Made by a program: the position numbers and the translations under genes. Positions 7,739 through 17,168 of a stretch of DNA of 63,238 bases are shown piece after piece. Origin of the DNA: Gemmatimonadaceae bacterium (GTDB taxonomy: Bacteria > Gemmatimonadota > Gemmatimonadetes > Gemmatimonadales > Gemmatimonadaceae); the NCBI GenBank assembly GCA_013697785.1, contig JACCWE010000168.1:1-63238 (forward strand). Direction: 5' to 3'. The notes under the pieces were generated by a model. That model did no database searches, was not told the DNA's origin, and worked only from the letters and a program-made list of their open reading frames with translations. Positions within the stretch are counted from its first letter, which is position 1. Each line of letters starts with the position of its first letter.

Positions 7739-9301
7739 ATGCGTCGCAGCGCGGTGCTGCTGCTCGCCGTGGCCTCGAGCTGTGCATCGCCACCACACAC
7801 CGAGACCCATCCCGCGCCGCAGGCCGCGTCCACGCCGACGATGGCGGAGGATCTCAAGCGCGATCTCTACGCATTCGCGGATGACTCCATGCGCGGGCGC
7901 AGCGCGGAGACGGCGAATGGCGTGCGGGCCGCGCGCTTCATCGCGGCGCAGCTCAAGGCCGCGGGGATCGCGCCCGCGGGCGACAGCGGCGGATATCTGC
8001 AGCGGGTCCCGCTCTCGCGCACCTTCGTTCGCTCGGCGCGCTTCACCGTCACATCGACGGCGACGCACGCGACGCTTCCCATCGGCTCGCATCTCATCCC
8101 GGTGCCCTCGCTCGGGGAAGGGCTGCCGCTTCCGGTGCTCGAGGCGAGCGGCGATCTCGTGTTCGCAGGATACGGCATCTCTGCTCCGGGGTACGGGCGC
8201 AACGATCTCGCGGGGCTCGTCATCACGGACAAGGTCGTGGTCTTCGTCAACGATGCGCCGCCGGGGCTCGACTCCGCACGGCGCGCGTCGCTTCGCGATC
8301 CGCGCTCGCTCGGCGACCGCCTCGGCGCGATCATGCAGCAGCGGCCGGCCGCGATCGTCGTGCTGTTCACGGGGCGGCAGGCCGGCGAGCTCCCCGCACT
8401 CGCCGCTGGACTCAGCGACTCATCGCTCCGCCTGCAGCCGACGCTCGAAGGACCGCGCGAGCTGCCGATGGTGATCTTCGGAACCGCGAAGGATGCGGGT
8501 CCGCTGCTCCCTGCCGGCTGGCCACGCGACAACAAGTCACACTCGCTCGACGGAAAGTCGTTCTCGGCCAAGGTCGACCTCGTTCAGAACGTCGTGCCGG
8601 CGTTCAACGTCGTCGCTGTGATCCCGGGATCTGACTCCGTACTGAAGCACACATACGTTGCCTTCGGTGCACACCTCGATCACATCGGCATACAGACGCC
8701 AGAGCACGGCGACTCGATCGCGAATGGCGCCGACGACGACGGATCGGGTACGGTCTCTCTCATCGAGATCGCGAAGCGCGCGCAGAAGGCGCCACGAACG
8801 AAACGCTCGCTGCTCTTCGTATGGCACACCGGCGAAGAGCTCGGGCTCTTCGGCTCGGAATGGTTCACGTCGCATCCGACGGTGATCCTCGACTCGATCG
8901 TCGCGCAGCTCAACGCGGACATGATCGGACGAAACGATCCGGACTCACTCTATCTCATCGGGCCCCGCTCGGCGCCGAATGGACAGAGCCGCGTACTCGG
9001 CGATGTCGTGGATTCGGTGAACAACGCATCGGCGCGGCCGTTTCTGATCAATCGCGACTGGGATGCGCCCTCGCATCCGGAGCAGCTGTACTATCGGAGC
9101 GATCACTACAACTACGCGAAGCACGGGGTTCCGATCGTGTTCTTCACAACGGGGCTGCACGCCGACTACCACAAGGTCACCGACTCGCCGGAGAAGATCG
9201 ACTACGACAAGCTTTCGCGCGTGGCGACCCTGATCATGCACATTGGGACGTCGCTGGCGAACTCGCCCACGCGGCCTCTCCCCGCCACACTGCTACGCTA
9301 G
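7739..9301 (+). CDS. M28-family zinc aminopeptidase, lipoprotein
   Basis: Protein of 520 residues with a lipoprotein-like signal (MRRSAVLLLAVASSC, C15 as lipidation site; the lipobox ASSC is slightly atypical) and an M28 peptidase domain in the C-terminal half. The two-zinc ligand motifs are in order: AHLDH, NGADDDGSG, HTGEELGLFGS (catalytic Glu), LNADMIGR and YYRSDHYNYAKHG. The region before it (residues 140-300) looks like the PA-type insert common in exported M28 peptidases. It would trim N-terminal residues from peptides outside the cytoplasm. The start is the ATG at 7739, because the signal peptide begins there; the frame extends 57 codons upstream without support. Confidence 0.88.
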   Translation: MRRSAVLLLAVASSCASPPHTETHPAPQAASTPTMAEDLKRDLYAFADDSMRGRSAETANGVRAARFIAAQLKAAGIAPAGDSGGYLQRVPLSRTFVRSARFTVTSTATHATLPIGSHLIPVPSLGEGLPLPVLEASGDLVFAGYGISAPGYGRNDLAGLVITDKVVVFVNDAPPGLDSARRASLRDPRSLGDRLGAIMQQRPAAIVVLFTGRQAGELPALAAGLSDSSLRLQPTLEGPRELPMVIFGTAKDAGPLLPAGWPRDNKSHSLDGKSFSAKVDLVQNVVPAFNVVAVIPGSDSVLKHTYVAFGAHLDHIGIQTPEHGDSIANGADDDGSGTVSLIEIAKRAQKAPRTKRSLLFVWHTGEELGLFGSEWFTSHPTVILDSIVAQLNADMIGRNDPDSLYLIGPRSAPNGQSRVLGDVVDSVNNASARPFLINRDWDAPSHPEQLYYRSDHYNYAKHGVPIVFFTTGLHADYHKVTDSPEKIDYDKLSRVATLIMHIGTSLANSPTRPLPATLLR

Positions 9302-9402
9302 CCGATCGACCAGTAACGCCACGCACGTCGAGTCGTCACCCATTAGAGGGACGAATCACGAGTGCCACCGCGGTGTATTGCCTTCTTATACGGAGGGAAC
9401 GC

Positions 9403-10134
9403 ATGCTGCTCGGCAACGTACGGGCGTCTCTCACGAGAGACGATGCACAGCTGGCCATTCGCCTGCTCGCGCACGGTGAATCGCGCGAGCAGGATGCGGC
9501 CGAGGTACGGCTGCGCGAAGAGGGGATCGACTCGCTTCTCGACGACCCGCGGCTCCTCCCCGCGATCATCGATTCGCGCATCGGCATGCAGGTCTCCGTG
9601 CGCCTCTTCTGGTACGTCGTCGTGCGGCGGGCGCTACGCCGCGTGGGCGAGGAGGATCGCGCGCTTGCGGACTACGTGTCGGCGATCCTGCTGCACTTCG
9701 GTGCGCGCGGGCGCGCCGAGCGGATCGCGGAGAGCGACGATCAGACGTACGACACGCTCGCGGAGCTGATGGGCGAGGTCGACACACCGGATGCGCGGCG
9801 GAGCTTCCTCGTGCGGCAGCATCTCGGGAACTATGCGCTGTGGACGTGCGGGATGTTTCCGGACCGCATCGAGCACAAGCGCTGGCGACGCGGCGGCCCC
9901 GATATCGACTACTACGAGGAGATGGGGAAGCGCGGCTTTGCGCTCGCGGCGGAGCATCGCCTGGCGCAGGAGCACGGGCTCGACGCGCTGCTGCGCGTTG
10001 CCGCCAACCGCTTCGCGGCGCTCCGACTCGCGCTCAACGAGGTGAGCGACACGCTGATGTTCCCGCACGGGAACTCGCCGGAGCGCCTGATGCGCCAGGT
10101 TCGCGCGGAAGCGTCGTGGCGCTGGGTTGCCTAG
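9403..10134 (+). CDS. Conserved-looking helical protein of unknown function
   Basis: I do not recognise this 243-residue protein. It has no signal peptide or membrane segment, is predicted mostly helical, and its middle holds an aromatic, charged stretch that looks functionally constrained: HLGNYALWTCGMFPDRIEHK, followed by GGPDIDYYEEMGKRGFALAA. The ATG at 9403 has a clear GGAGGG site six bases upstream, so the much longer in-frame extension is rejected. It stands alone between the M28 peptidase and a coiled-coil protein on the same strand. Confidence 0.7.
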   Translation: MLLGNVRASLTRDDAQLAIRLLAHGESREQDAAEVRLREEGIDSLLDDPRLLPAIIDSRIGMQVSVRLFWYVVVRRALRRVGEEDRALADYVSAILLHFGARGRAERIAESDDQTYDTLAELMGEVDTPDARRSFLVRQHLGNYALWTCGMFPDRIEHKRWRRGGPDIDYYEEMGKRGFALAAEHRLAQEHGLDALLRVAANRFAALRLALNEVSDTLMFPHGNSPERLMRQVRAEASWRWVA

Positions 10135-10154
10135 CGCGCGGTTGCTCGCCGTGC

Positions 10155-10184
10155 TTGCGCCTCCCCCTAGCGGCTCCCTAACGT
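10155..10184 (+). promoter_or_regulatory. Possible sigma-70-type promoter
   Basis: TTGCGC at 10155-10160 and TAACGT at 10179-10184 with an 18-base spacer, about 75 bases before the start at 10261. This fits a relaxed sigma-70 promoter, but both boxes match only partly. Confidence 0.3.
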
Positions 10185-10260
10185 AAGCGATGCAGCGGCG
10201 CGAAAATCAGCTCGTGGAAGTGAGTCGTACGGGCCCGTCGGCCGAGGGTAAATTCCCGTC

Positions 10261-10764
10261 ATGCTGAACGATCAATCGTCGCGCGCGCGTGCGCGCCTCA
10301 TGCGCGAAGCGCTCGTCGATGCGAAAGTCGGACTCTCGCAAAGTCGCGCCGCTCGCGATGGCGCGGGCGCGCAACTCGAACGGGAGCGCTCCGAGCTCGC
10401 GACCGTTCGCCGGCGTGGTCAGCTGGCGGCAGGAATCAACGACGCCGAGACGGTCAAGCTCGCCACGGAATACGAGCGCAAGCATTCGGAGCGCATCGCG
10501 GTGCTCGAGCGCAAGCACGCGGCGCTCGAGCAGGAGGTCGCGCTGGCGGAGCGCGAGACGGCCGAGATGACCGCGCAACTCAAGCAGCTCACCGCAGGCG
10601 TCGACGCGTCGGCGCCTGCGGTGAGCGACCTGGAGGATCCACTCGAATCGGAGAGCGCGAGCGCTTTCGAGCTCGATGCGCTTCGCCGCACCGCGGACCG
10701 TTCCGCGCGCGACGCGGATGCGGAAGCCCGCCTGGCGGATTTGAAGCGTCGGATGGGCAAGTAG
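10261..10764 (+). CDS. Coiled-coil protein of unknown function
   Basis: A 167-residue hydrophilic protein, very rich in Ala, Arg and Glu. Residues 20-115 form a strong coiled-coil (for example YERKHSERIAVLERKHAALE). Residues 120-150 are acidic and probably disordered, and the C-terminus DAEARLADLKRRMGK is again helical. No signal peptide. It ends 13 bases before the barrel protein gene and may be cotranscribed with it. Function cannot be assigned. Confidence 0.65.
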   Translation: MLNDQSSRARARLMREALVDAKVGLSQSRAARDGAGAQLERERSELATVRRRGQLAAGINDAETVKLATEYERKHSERIAVLERKHAALEQEVALAERETAEMTAQLKQLTAGVDASAPAVSDLEDPLESESASAFELDALRRTADRSARDADAEARLADLKRRMGK

Positions 10765-10777
10765 CCGCTCCATACTA

Positions 10778-12517
10778 GTGCGCATTGCTGCTGCACGTTC
10801 GCCCCTCGCGAAGCGGATCGCCATCGCGCCCACGGCGCTCGCCCTGACGATGGTGCTCTCCTCGCACGCTCGCGCGCAGGCGGGGAATGCGGTGAAGTGC
10901 GACGGGCAGATCATCAGCGACATCCAGGTGCAGACGCGACCGCCCTACTATCCGCGCCATGGAAAGTGGTGGGAGTCGCCGATCGGCATCATCAGCTCGC
11001 TCCACACCAACACGAAGCCCGGCGTCGTGCGACGGTTTCTGCTCGTCGAGACCGGGCAGCCTTGCGACGACAGGCGTCGCAGCGAATCGGAGCGCCTGCT
11101 GCGCGCGCAGCCATTCATCGCGAGCGCATCGGTGAACGCGTACGACGATGGCAACGGCGGCGTGATCATCGTCGCGCAGACGACGGACGAGCTGACGACC
11201 ATCCTCAACGGCGGCACGTCGCCGACGAGTCCCTATCTCGCGTCAGTCACGCTCGGCGAAGGAAATTTCAAGGGCGATGCGAAGTACGTATCGGCGCACT
11301 GGGCACACGGCAAATATCGCGACTACTGGGGCGCTAGCTATACCGACTACCAGTTTCTCGGCAAGCCGTGGCACCTCGATCTGCAGGCGCTCCGGGGCGA
11401 CGCGGGAATCAGCAACTGGCTGGTGGGGGCCGAGCATCGCTTTCTGACGGATGAGCAGCGCTTCGCGTGGCGCGGCGTGATCCTCGATCACCAGGATATC
11501 TATTCATTCCGCCGCACGAACGACACGTCGGCGGTAATAGACTTCTCGCGCAAGTTCGCGGATATCGGCGGCGTCGTAAGGCTCGGACAGCCGGGGCGGC
11601 TCAGCCTCTTCGGTATGAGCATCTCGAGTGAGGACAATACGCCGGCACTTCCACCCGAGCTCACGCCGGGGGTGCCGTACGATTCGCTGATGCAGCGTCT
11701 CAATCGCCACAAGAATGCGCGCCTCAATCTTCTGTGGGGCATCCGCAGCATCGACTTCGTTCGCGTCGAGCGCTTCGATGCGCTCACCGCCGCGCAGGAC
11801 ATGTCCGCCGGCTTCCAGTTCGGCGCTCTGCTCGGCCGCAGTCTCGAGGCGCTGGGATCGACGGACGACGATATCTTCCTCTCCTCGAACATCTACGCGG
11901 GTGCGGGGAACAAGCGCACCTTCGCATATCTGCAGGCGACGATGGAAGGGCGGAACAGTTACACAGAGGACAAATGGGACGGCGTCATCGGAAGCGCGCA
12001 TCTCTCGATGTATCAGCGTCTCATGGGATCGCACACGCTCGTCGCCAGCATCGACTGGGCGGGGATCTGGAATCAGCGCGTGCCGGTGCAGCTGCCACTC
12101 GGTGAGCTCGACGGCGGCGTGCGCGGATATCACTCGTCGCCCGACGCCGGCAACATCCGCTTCGTGAGCAGGCTCGAGGATCGCTGGTATCTCGGAAGGC
12201 TGCGCGATCAAGCGGACATCGGGATGGCCGTTTTCGCCGACGCCGGCCGCGTGTGGAAAGGCGACGCTCCACTCGGCTACGGCGACACGACTCCGCTCAA
12301 ATACGGCGCGGGGCTCGGCGTGCTCGTCGCGGTGCCGCCGGGATCGAAGGTGACCTATCGCCTCGACATCGCGCGCGCGCTGTCGCCCGATCTTCGCGCA
12401 CGCTGGCAATTCCGCGTCAGCTTCACGAACTCGAACCGCTTCGGCTACCGGGAGCCGCGCGACGTGCGCTCAGGCCGCGAGCTGGTGACCCCGAACTCGG
12501 TGTTCAACTGGCCGTGA
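10778..12517 (+). CDS. Omp85/BamA-like outer-membrane beta-barrel protein
   Basis: Protein of 579 residues with a cleavable signal (ALALTMVLSSHARA) and a GTG start at 10778. Residues 40-140 look like one POTRA-type module: VVRRFLLVETGQPC, RSESERLLRAQPFIASASVN, GGVIIVAQTTDELTTI. The remainder alternates short beta strands with aromatic girdles, and ends with YGAGLGVLVAVPPGSKVTYR, LDIAR and a final ARWQFRVSFTNSN strand, like the last strands of Omp85-family barrels. Omp85 proteins insert or export outer-membrane material; this one has far fewer POTRA domains than BamA, so it is more like the patatin-barrel/ShlB-style small members. Assignment is by pattern, not by a detected signature. Confidence 0.6.
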   Translation: MRIAAARSPLAKRIAIAPTALALTMVLSSHARAQAGNAVKCDGQIISDIQVQTRPPYYPRHGKWWESPIGIISSLHTNTKPGVVRRFLLVETGQPCDDRRRSESERLLRAQPFIASASVNAYDDGNGGVIIVAQTTDELTTILNGGTSPTSPYLASVTLGEGNFKGDAKYVSAHWAHGKYRDYWGASYTDYQFLGKPWHLDLQALRGDAGISNWLVGAEHRFLTDEQRFAWRGVILDHQDIYSFRRTNDTSAVIDFSRKFADIGGVVRLGQPGRLSLFGMSISSEDNTPALPPELTPGVPYDSLMQRLNRHKNARLNLLWGIRSIDFVRVERFDALTAAQDMSAGFQFGALLGRSLEALGSTDDDIFLSSNIYAGAGNKRTFAYLQATMEGRNSYTEDKWDGVIGSAHLSMYQRLMGSHTLVASIDWAGIWNQRVPVQLPLGELDGGVRGYHSSPDAGNIRFVSRLEDRWYLGRLRDQADIGMAVFADAGRVWKGDAPLGYGDTTPLKYGAGLGVLVAVPPGSKVTYRLDIARALSPDLRARWQFRVSFTNSNRFGYREPRDVRSGRELVTPNSVFNWP

Positions 12518-12524
12518 TCGGCCG

Positions 12525-14084
12525 CTAGGTGCTCACCGTCGATGTCAGGCGCTTGAGCGTCGGGACGAAGAAGATCATCAGCAGAGCAGCGGACAGCGCG
12601 GCGACGAGGAAGATCGAGTAGAAGCCTTGGAGCGTGAGTGCGGTATGCTGGAGCATGCCCAGAAGTCCGCCGCGCGGCAGCGGAGGCGGCGTGCCAGGCG
12701 TCGGCGTAAGCTCGGCGATCGTCCCCGCGATCTTTTCCGCCACGCTTTGGGCGAGGAACCACACGCCCATGAGGAGCGACGCGAAGCGCATCGGCGCGAC
12801 CTTCGTCACGTACGACAGCCCGACCGGCGAGAGACAGAGCTCGCCCCACGTGTGAAAGGTGAAGGCCGCGACCAGCCAAAGCGGGCTCACGAGCACTCCA
12901 TTGTCCGCGCGCTTGCCGCCGACCACCATGAGGACGAAGCCGAGTCCGAGGAGCGCGAGACCGATCGCCATCTTCAGGGCCGTCGACGGCTCGCGGCCGA
13001 TCTTCGCGAGCTTCGTCCAGATCCACGCGAACAGTGGCGCGAAGATAATGATCACCGCAGGGTTCACGTTCTGCGACCACGCGGATGGAATGTGGAACGA
13101 TCCCACCTGCAGATTGGTGTTGTTTGCGGCGAACAGATTCATCGAGCTTCCCGCCTGCTCGTAGCATGCCCAGAACAGCACGACGAAGAAGCCGACGAGG
13201 AAGATCGCCAACACGCGCTTCCGCTCCTCGCCGTACGAGCCGAGGATCGTCACCGCGAGCGACGCGCCGATCGTCACGCCGACGAAGGCGCCGAGGAGAT
13301 CCACACCGCCGAGGAGGAGGCTGATCGCGCCGCCGGTCGTCGCGCCAATGAGCGCGTGGAGCGCGACATTGCTGTCCTTGGCGGCGATCGGCGCGCCGAC
13401 ATCGGGAAGCTGCTTCGCCGCGCGAACGCCGATGCCGGGAAGGTACTTGTCCCGAAAGAGCACATAGACGAACAGGCCGAGCAGCATGCCGACGCCGGCC
13501 GCAGCGAAGCCCCAGTGCCAGCCGCTATCGCCGAAGCGCGTGGTATCCGCGAGATAGCCGCAGATGAGGCCTCCCAGGAAGGCGCCGACGTTGATGCCCA
13601 CGTAGAAGATCGTGAATCCTGCGTCGCGTCGGGAATCACCGTCGGCGTAGATCTGGCCGACCATCGTCGAGACGTTCGGCTTGAAGAAGCCCGTGCCGAT
13701 GATGATGAGCGCGAGTCCCGTGTAGAACATCGTCATCGAGGAGAATGCCAGGCAGAAGTGCCCAGCCGCGATGATGAGTCCCCCGATCACGAGCGACCGC
13801 CTCGTGCCAATGATGCGGTCCGCGAGGTAGCCGCCGATGAGAGGAGTCAATAAGACGAGCATCATGTACGTGCCGTACAGATTTGCCGCGCGCGCCGTGT
13901 TCCAGTGGAGCGCCTGCGTCAGATACAAAATGAGGATCGCCCGCATTCCATAGAATGAAAAGCGCTCCCACATCTCGGTGATGAAGAGCAGGCCGAGTCC
14001 GCGCGGATGGCCGAAGAGCACCGTGTCGTCGAGCGCGGGCGGGCGATCGGCGCTGGTTGAAAGAATGTCGACTGCGGAAGACAC
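12525..14084 (-). CDS. POT-family proton-dependent oligopeptide symporter
   Basis: A 519-residue, roughly 14-helix major-facilitator transporter that takes up di- and tripeptides with protons. Both POT signatures are present: the ExxERFxxYG motif (TEMWERFSFYGMRAILILYL) in helix 1, GGYLADRIIGTRRSLVIGG, and FYVGINVGAFLGGLICGYLAD. The helix-7 region FFVVLFWACYEQAGSSMNLF fits the peptide-binding helix. It starts 38 bases after the ABC transporter ATPase stop on the same strand, so it may be cotranscribed with that peptide importer. It converges with the barrel gene with only 7 bases between, and no terminator is evident there. Confidence 0.9.
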   Translation of the reverse strand: MSSAVDILSTSADRPPALDDTVLFGHPRGLGLLFITEMWERFSFYGMRAILILYLTQALHWNTARAANLYGTYMMLVLLTPLIGGYLADRIIGTRRSLVIGGLIIAAGHFCLAFSSMTMFYTGLALIIIGTGFFKPNVSTMVGQIYADGDSRRDAGFTIFYVGINVGAFLGGLICGYLADTTRFGDSGWHWGFAAAGVGMLLGLFVYVLFRDKYLPGIGVRAAKQLPDVGAPIAAKDSNVALHALIGATTGGAISLLLGGVDLLGAFVGVTIGASLAVTILGSYGEERKRVLAIFLVGFFVVLFWACYEQAGSSMNLFAANNTNLQVGSFHIPSAWSQNVNPAVIIIFAPLFAWIWTKLAKIGREPSTALKMAIGLALLGLGFVLMVVGGKRADNGVLVSPLWLVAAFTFHTWGELCLSPVGLSYVTKVAPMRFASLLMGVWFLAQSVAEKIAGTIAELTPTPGTPPPLPRGGLLGMLQHTALTLQGFYSIFLVAALSAALLMIFFVPTLKRLTSTVST

Positions 14085-14122
14085 GATGCTCCTGCGCTAA
14101 GGCTGGAGAAGGATGGAGCGCG

Positions 14123-15202
14123 TTACGCGATCGCGCGAACGGGCACCATGCGCTCGGGCGGCTTCGTCGCACCGGCGGCCTGCTGCTCGGGCCACGTGAT
14201 TCGCGTCGGCAGCTGCTTGATACATGCGGCCCAGTGATCCGGTTCCTTGAGCTCGAGCGGCGGTACGATTACCGCGCAGGCCGCATCTTTTTGCGGATGC
14301 TGGCATCGCGGGTGGAACGGGCATCCAGACGGCGGATTCGCGGGGGAGGGAACGTCGCCGCGCAGCACGATCCGCTCGCGCTTCGCCTCGGGGTCGGGCA
14401 CCGGGATCGCCGAGAGCAGCGCCTGCGTGTACGGCATGAGCGGGAGCGCATACAGGTCGTCGGCCTTCGCGAGCTCGACGATGTGGCCGAGGTACATGAC
14501 GGCGACGCGGTCGGCGATGTGCTCGACCACCGACAGATCGTGCGCAATGAAGAGATAGGCGAGCCCGTGCGACTTCTGCAGATCCTGCAGCAGGTTGATC
14601 ACCTGCGCCTGCACCGAGACGTCGAGCGCGGATACCGGCTCATCGCACACGATGAACTTCGGCTCGACCGCGAGCGCACGCGCGATCCCGACGCGCTGCC
14701 GCTGCCCGCCCGAGAACTCGTGCGGGTAGCGCGTCGCATGCTCGGCGCGCAGCCCGACCTCCTCGAGCAGCTGGCGCACGCGCGCATCCGCCGCGCTTCC
14801 CTCTGCGAGCCTGTGGATCGTGAGCCCCTCGCGCACCGATGCGCCCACGGTCATGCGCGGATTGAGGGAGCTGAACGGATCCTGAAACACGATCTGCATC
14901 TGGCGGCGAAGCTTCCGGAGCGGCTCCTTCGCGAGCGCGCGCACATCCATGCCGTCGAAGTTGATCTCGCCCGAGGTCGGCTCGATGAGGCGGAGAATCG
15001 CGCGCCCCGCGGTGGTTTTTCCGCATCCGGACTCGCCCACGAGTCCGAGCGTCTCACCGGCCGCGACGTCGAACGAGATGCCGTCGACGGCGCGCACCGC
15101 GCCCGTCACGCGGCGCATCACACCGCCCGTGATCGGGAAGTGCTTGGTGAGCTCCTTCACCGAGAGGAGCGGCGCGCCGCTCGCGCGCATCTCGTCCATC
15201 AC
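14123..15202 (-). CDS. oppF: Peptide ABC transporter, ATP-binding protein (OppF/DppF type)
   Basis: ATPase of 359 residues energising the peptide importer. It has Walker [11 protein letters not shown]-loop region [19 protein letters not shown] signature [15 protein letters not shown], Walker [13 protein letters not shown] and H-loop IAHDLSVV. The C-terminal [17 protein letters not shown] is the cysteine motif of the oligopeptide/dipeptide subfamily, thought to hold an iron-sulfur cluster. Its start overlaps the stop of the partner ATPase by four bases. Confidence 0.93.
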   Translation of the reverse strand: MMDEMRASGAPLLSVKELTKHFPITGGVMRRVTGAVRAVDGISFDVAAGETLGLVGESGCGKTTAGRAILRLIEPTSGEINFDGMDVRALAKEPLRKLRRQMQIVFQDPFSSLNPRMTVGASVREGLTIHRLAEGSAADARVRQLLEEVGLRAEHATRYPHEFSGGQRQRVGIARALAVEPKFIVCDEPVSALDVSVQAQVINLLQDLQKSHGLAYLFIAHDLSVVEHIADRVAVMYLGHIVELAKADDLYALPLMPYTQALLSAIPVPDPEAKRERIVLRGDVPSPANPPSGCPFHPRCQHPQKDAACAVIVPPLELKEPDHWAACIKQLPTRITWPEQQAAGATKPPERMVPVRAIA

Positions 15203-16230
15203 GCGCGCGCTCCGATCTGCGCGGCGAGCGGCACGTGCGGCGTGTTGCGGCGCTCGGGCTCGACTGCGAGATGGCAGCGTGAGACGTGCCCCGCGCCGAT
15301 CTGGTAGAGCGGCGGATGCTCACGCTCGCAACGTTCCCATGCATAGGGGCAGCGCGCGTGAAAGCGGCATCCCGCGGGCCAGTCGTAGGGCGAGGGGACC
15401 GCGCCAGGGATCACCGTGAGCCGCTCACGCTTCGTTCCCGCGCGCGGCATTGCCGCCATCAGCCCTTCGGTATACGGATGGTGCGGTTTCGCGAACAGCT
15501 CGCGGACATCGGCCTGCTCGACGATCTCGCCCGCGTACATCACGATCACGCGCGATGTCGACTCGGCGACGACACCGAGATCGTGCGTGATCAGCAGCAC
15601 CGACATCGCCGTGCGGGCGCGCAGGTCGGCGAGCAGCTCGAGGATCTGCGCCTGGATCGTGACGTCGAGCGCGGTGGTGGGCTCGTCGGCGATGAGCAGC
15701 GACGGCGAGAGCATGAGCGCCATCCCGATCATCACGCGCTGGCGCATCCCGCCCGAGAGCTGATGCGGGTACGACTTCGCGCGCTCCGCCGGATCAGGGA
15801 TGCCGACGGTGCCCAGCATCTCCACCGCGCGCGCCCACGCATCGCGCTTGCCGATGCTCGAGTGCACGCGCGGCACCTCGGCCAATTGCGCACCAACCGT
15901 GAACACCGGGTTGAGCGCGGTCATCGGCTCCTGGAAGATCATCGCAATGCGGTTTCCGCGAATCTTCCGCATCGCCTCGTCATCGAGAGCGAGGAGGTCC
16001 GTGCCCTCGAAGGCGATCTTCGAGCCCGGCTCGATGCTCCCCGGCCGCTGGATGAGCCTGAGCAGCGAGAGCGAGGTAACCGATTTTCCGCACCCCGATT
16101 CGCCGACCACGCCGACGGACTCGTTCGGCGCGATCTCGAAGGAGACTCCGTCCACCGCGCGTGCGACGCCCGCGCTCGTGCGGAAGTAGGTGCGGAGGTC
16201 CTGCACGGAGAGGAGCGGCTCGGTCATCAC
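15199..16230 (-). CDS. oppD: Peptide ABC transporter, ATP-binding protein (OppD/DppD type)
   Basis: Second ATPase of the importer (343 residues). Walker [11 protein letters not shown]-loop [16 protein letters not shown], signature [15 protein letters not shown], Walker [13 protein letters not shown] and [10 protein letters not shown] are all intact, and the C-terminal [14 protein letters not shown] is the subfamily cysteine motif. OppD and OppF act as a heterodimer, matching the two adjacent genes. It overlaps both neighbours by four bases (ATGA), indicating tight translational coupling. Confidence 0.93.
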   Translation of the reverse strand: MMTEPLLSVQDLRTYFRTSAGVARAVDGVSFEIAPNESVGVVGESGCGKSVTSLSLLRLIQRPGSIEPGSKIAFEGTDLLALDDEAMRKIRGNRIAMIFQEPMTALNPVFTVGAQLAEVPRVHSSIGKRDAWARAVEMLGTVGIPDPAERAKSYPHQLSGGMRQRVMIGMALMLSPSLLIADEPTTALDVTIQAQILELLADLRARTAMSVLLITHDLGVVAESTSRVIVMYAGEIVEQADVRELFAKPHHPYTEGLMAAMPRAGTKRERLTVIPGAVPSPYDWPAGCRFHARCPYAWERCEREHPPLYQIGAGHVSRCHLAVEPERRNTPHVPLAAQIGARA

Positions 16231-17168
16231 CGGTCAACCTGACGCGGGTCCATCGCATCGCGCAAGCCGTCGCCCGCGAGATTGTACGCCATCGCGGTGA
16301 TCACCAGCGCGAGTCCGGGGAAGAGCGCCGCCCACCACGCTGTGGCGATGAACGGAGATCCGTCGCGGATGATGTTGCCGAGGCTCGGCGCGGGATCGGA
16401 GATGCCGATACCGAGAAAGGAGAGCGTGGCCTCGTTGATGATCACGCCGGCCACGCCGAGGGTCGCGGAGACGATCACGGGCGTCAGCACGTTGGGGAGC
16501 ACGTGGCGCCGTACGATCGCGAGGTCCCGGGCGCCGAGCGCGCGCGCGGCGGCCACCATGTCTCGCTCGCGCAGCGAGAGCACCTCGGCGCGTACGAGCC
16601 TGCTCGTACCGAACCAGGCCGTGAGCCCGAGGATGAGCACGAGCGAGGTGACGCCGAGTGGCGCCCACAGCGCGCCGATCGCAATGAGCAGCACAATGCG
16701 GGGAATCGCGAGAAAGGCGTCGACGAGGCGCATCATGGCGGTGTCGAGCGCACCGCCGACGAATCCCGCGATCAGACCGTACGCGGTGCCGAGGAGGACG
16801 GAGAGCACGGTTGCGAGCAGCGCGATCGAGAGCGACAGGCGCGTGCCGAAGAGCACGCGGCTGAAGACATCGCGGCCGACGTAGTCGGTGCCGAAGAGCA
16901 GCTCGCGCGACGGTGGATGATTCACGAACGACTGCGGCAGAAGCGCGATTGGATCGTGCGTCGCCAGCCAGGGGGCGAGCGCTGCGATCACGTACAACGC
17001 GAGGAGCGCCAGGAGCGCGATGACGGCCGATGGATGTGTAGCGTAGCGCGCGGCGGCAGCGCGGCGGCGGCTCGCTGTGGCGATCGAAGCTGGATGGGCG
17101 TAGCGCCAAAAGAGCAGCGAGAGTACGACGATCAGCGCCAGAGCGCTCAGCCAGCGAAGTGCGAGCAC
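16227..17168 (-). CDS. oppC: Peptide ABC transporter permease (OppC type)
   Basis: Inner-membrane permease of 313 residues with an N-terminal extension carrying one extra hydrophobic segment (residues 1-25), a second at about 50-70, then the conserved FGTDYVGRDVFSRVLFGTRLSL preceding the core. The ATPase-contact EAA loop is EVLSLRERDMVAAARALGARDLAIVRRHVLPN (key residues A-ARALGA, H-LPN). The C-terminal NLAGDGLRDAMDPR is diagnostic of OppC/DppC. It directly abuts the OppB stop and overlaps OppD. Confidence 0.92.
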   Translation of the reverse strand: MLALRWLSALALIVVLSLLFWRYAHPASIATASRRRAAAARYATHPSAVIALLALLALYVIAALAPWLATHDPIALLPQSFVNHPPSRELLFGTDYVGRDVFSRVLFGTRLSLSIALLATVLSVLLGTAYGLIAGFVGGALDTAMMRLVDAFLAIPRIVLLIAIGALWAPLGVTSLVLILGLTAWFGTSRLVRAEVLSLRERDMVAAARALGARDLAIVRRHVLPNVLTPVIVSATLGVAGVIINEATLSFLGIGISDPAPSLGNIIRDGSPFIATAWWAALFPGLALVITAMAYNLAGDGLRDAMDPRQVDR

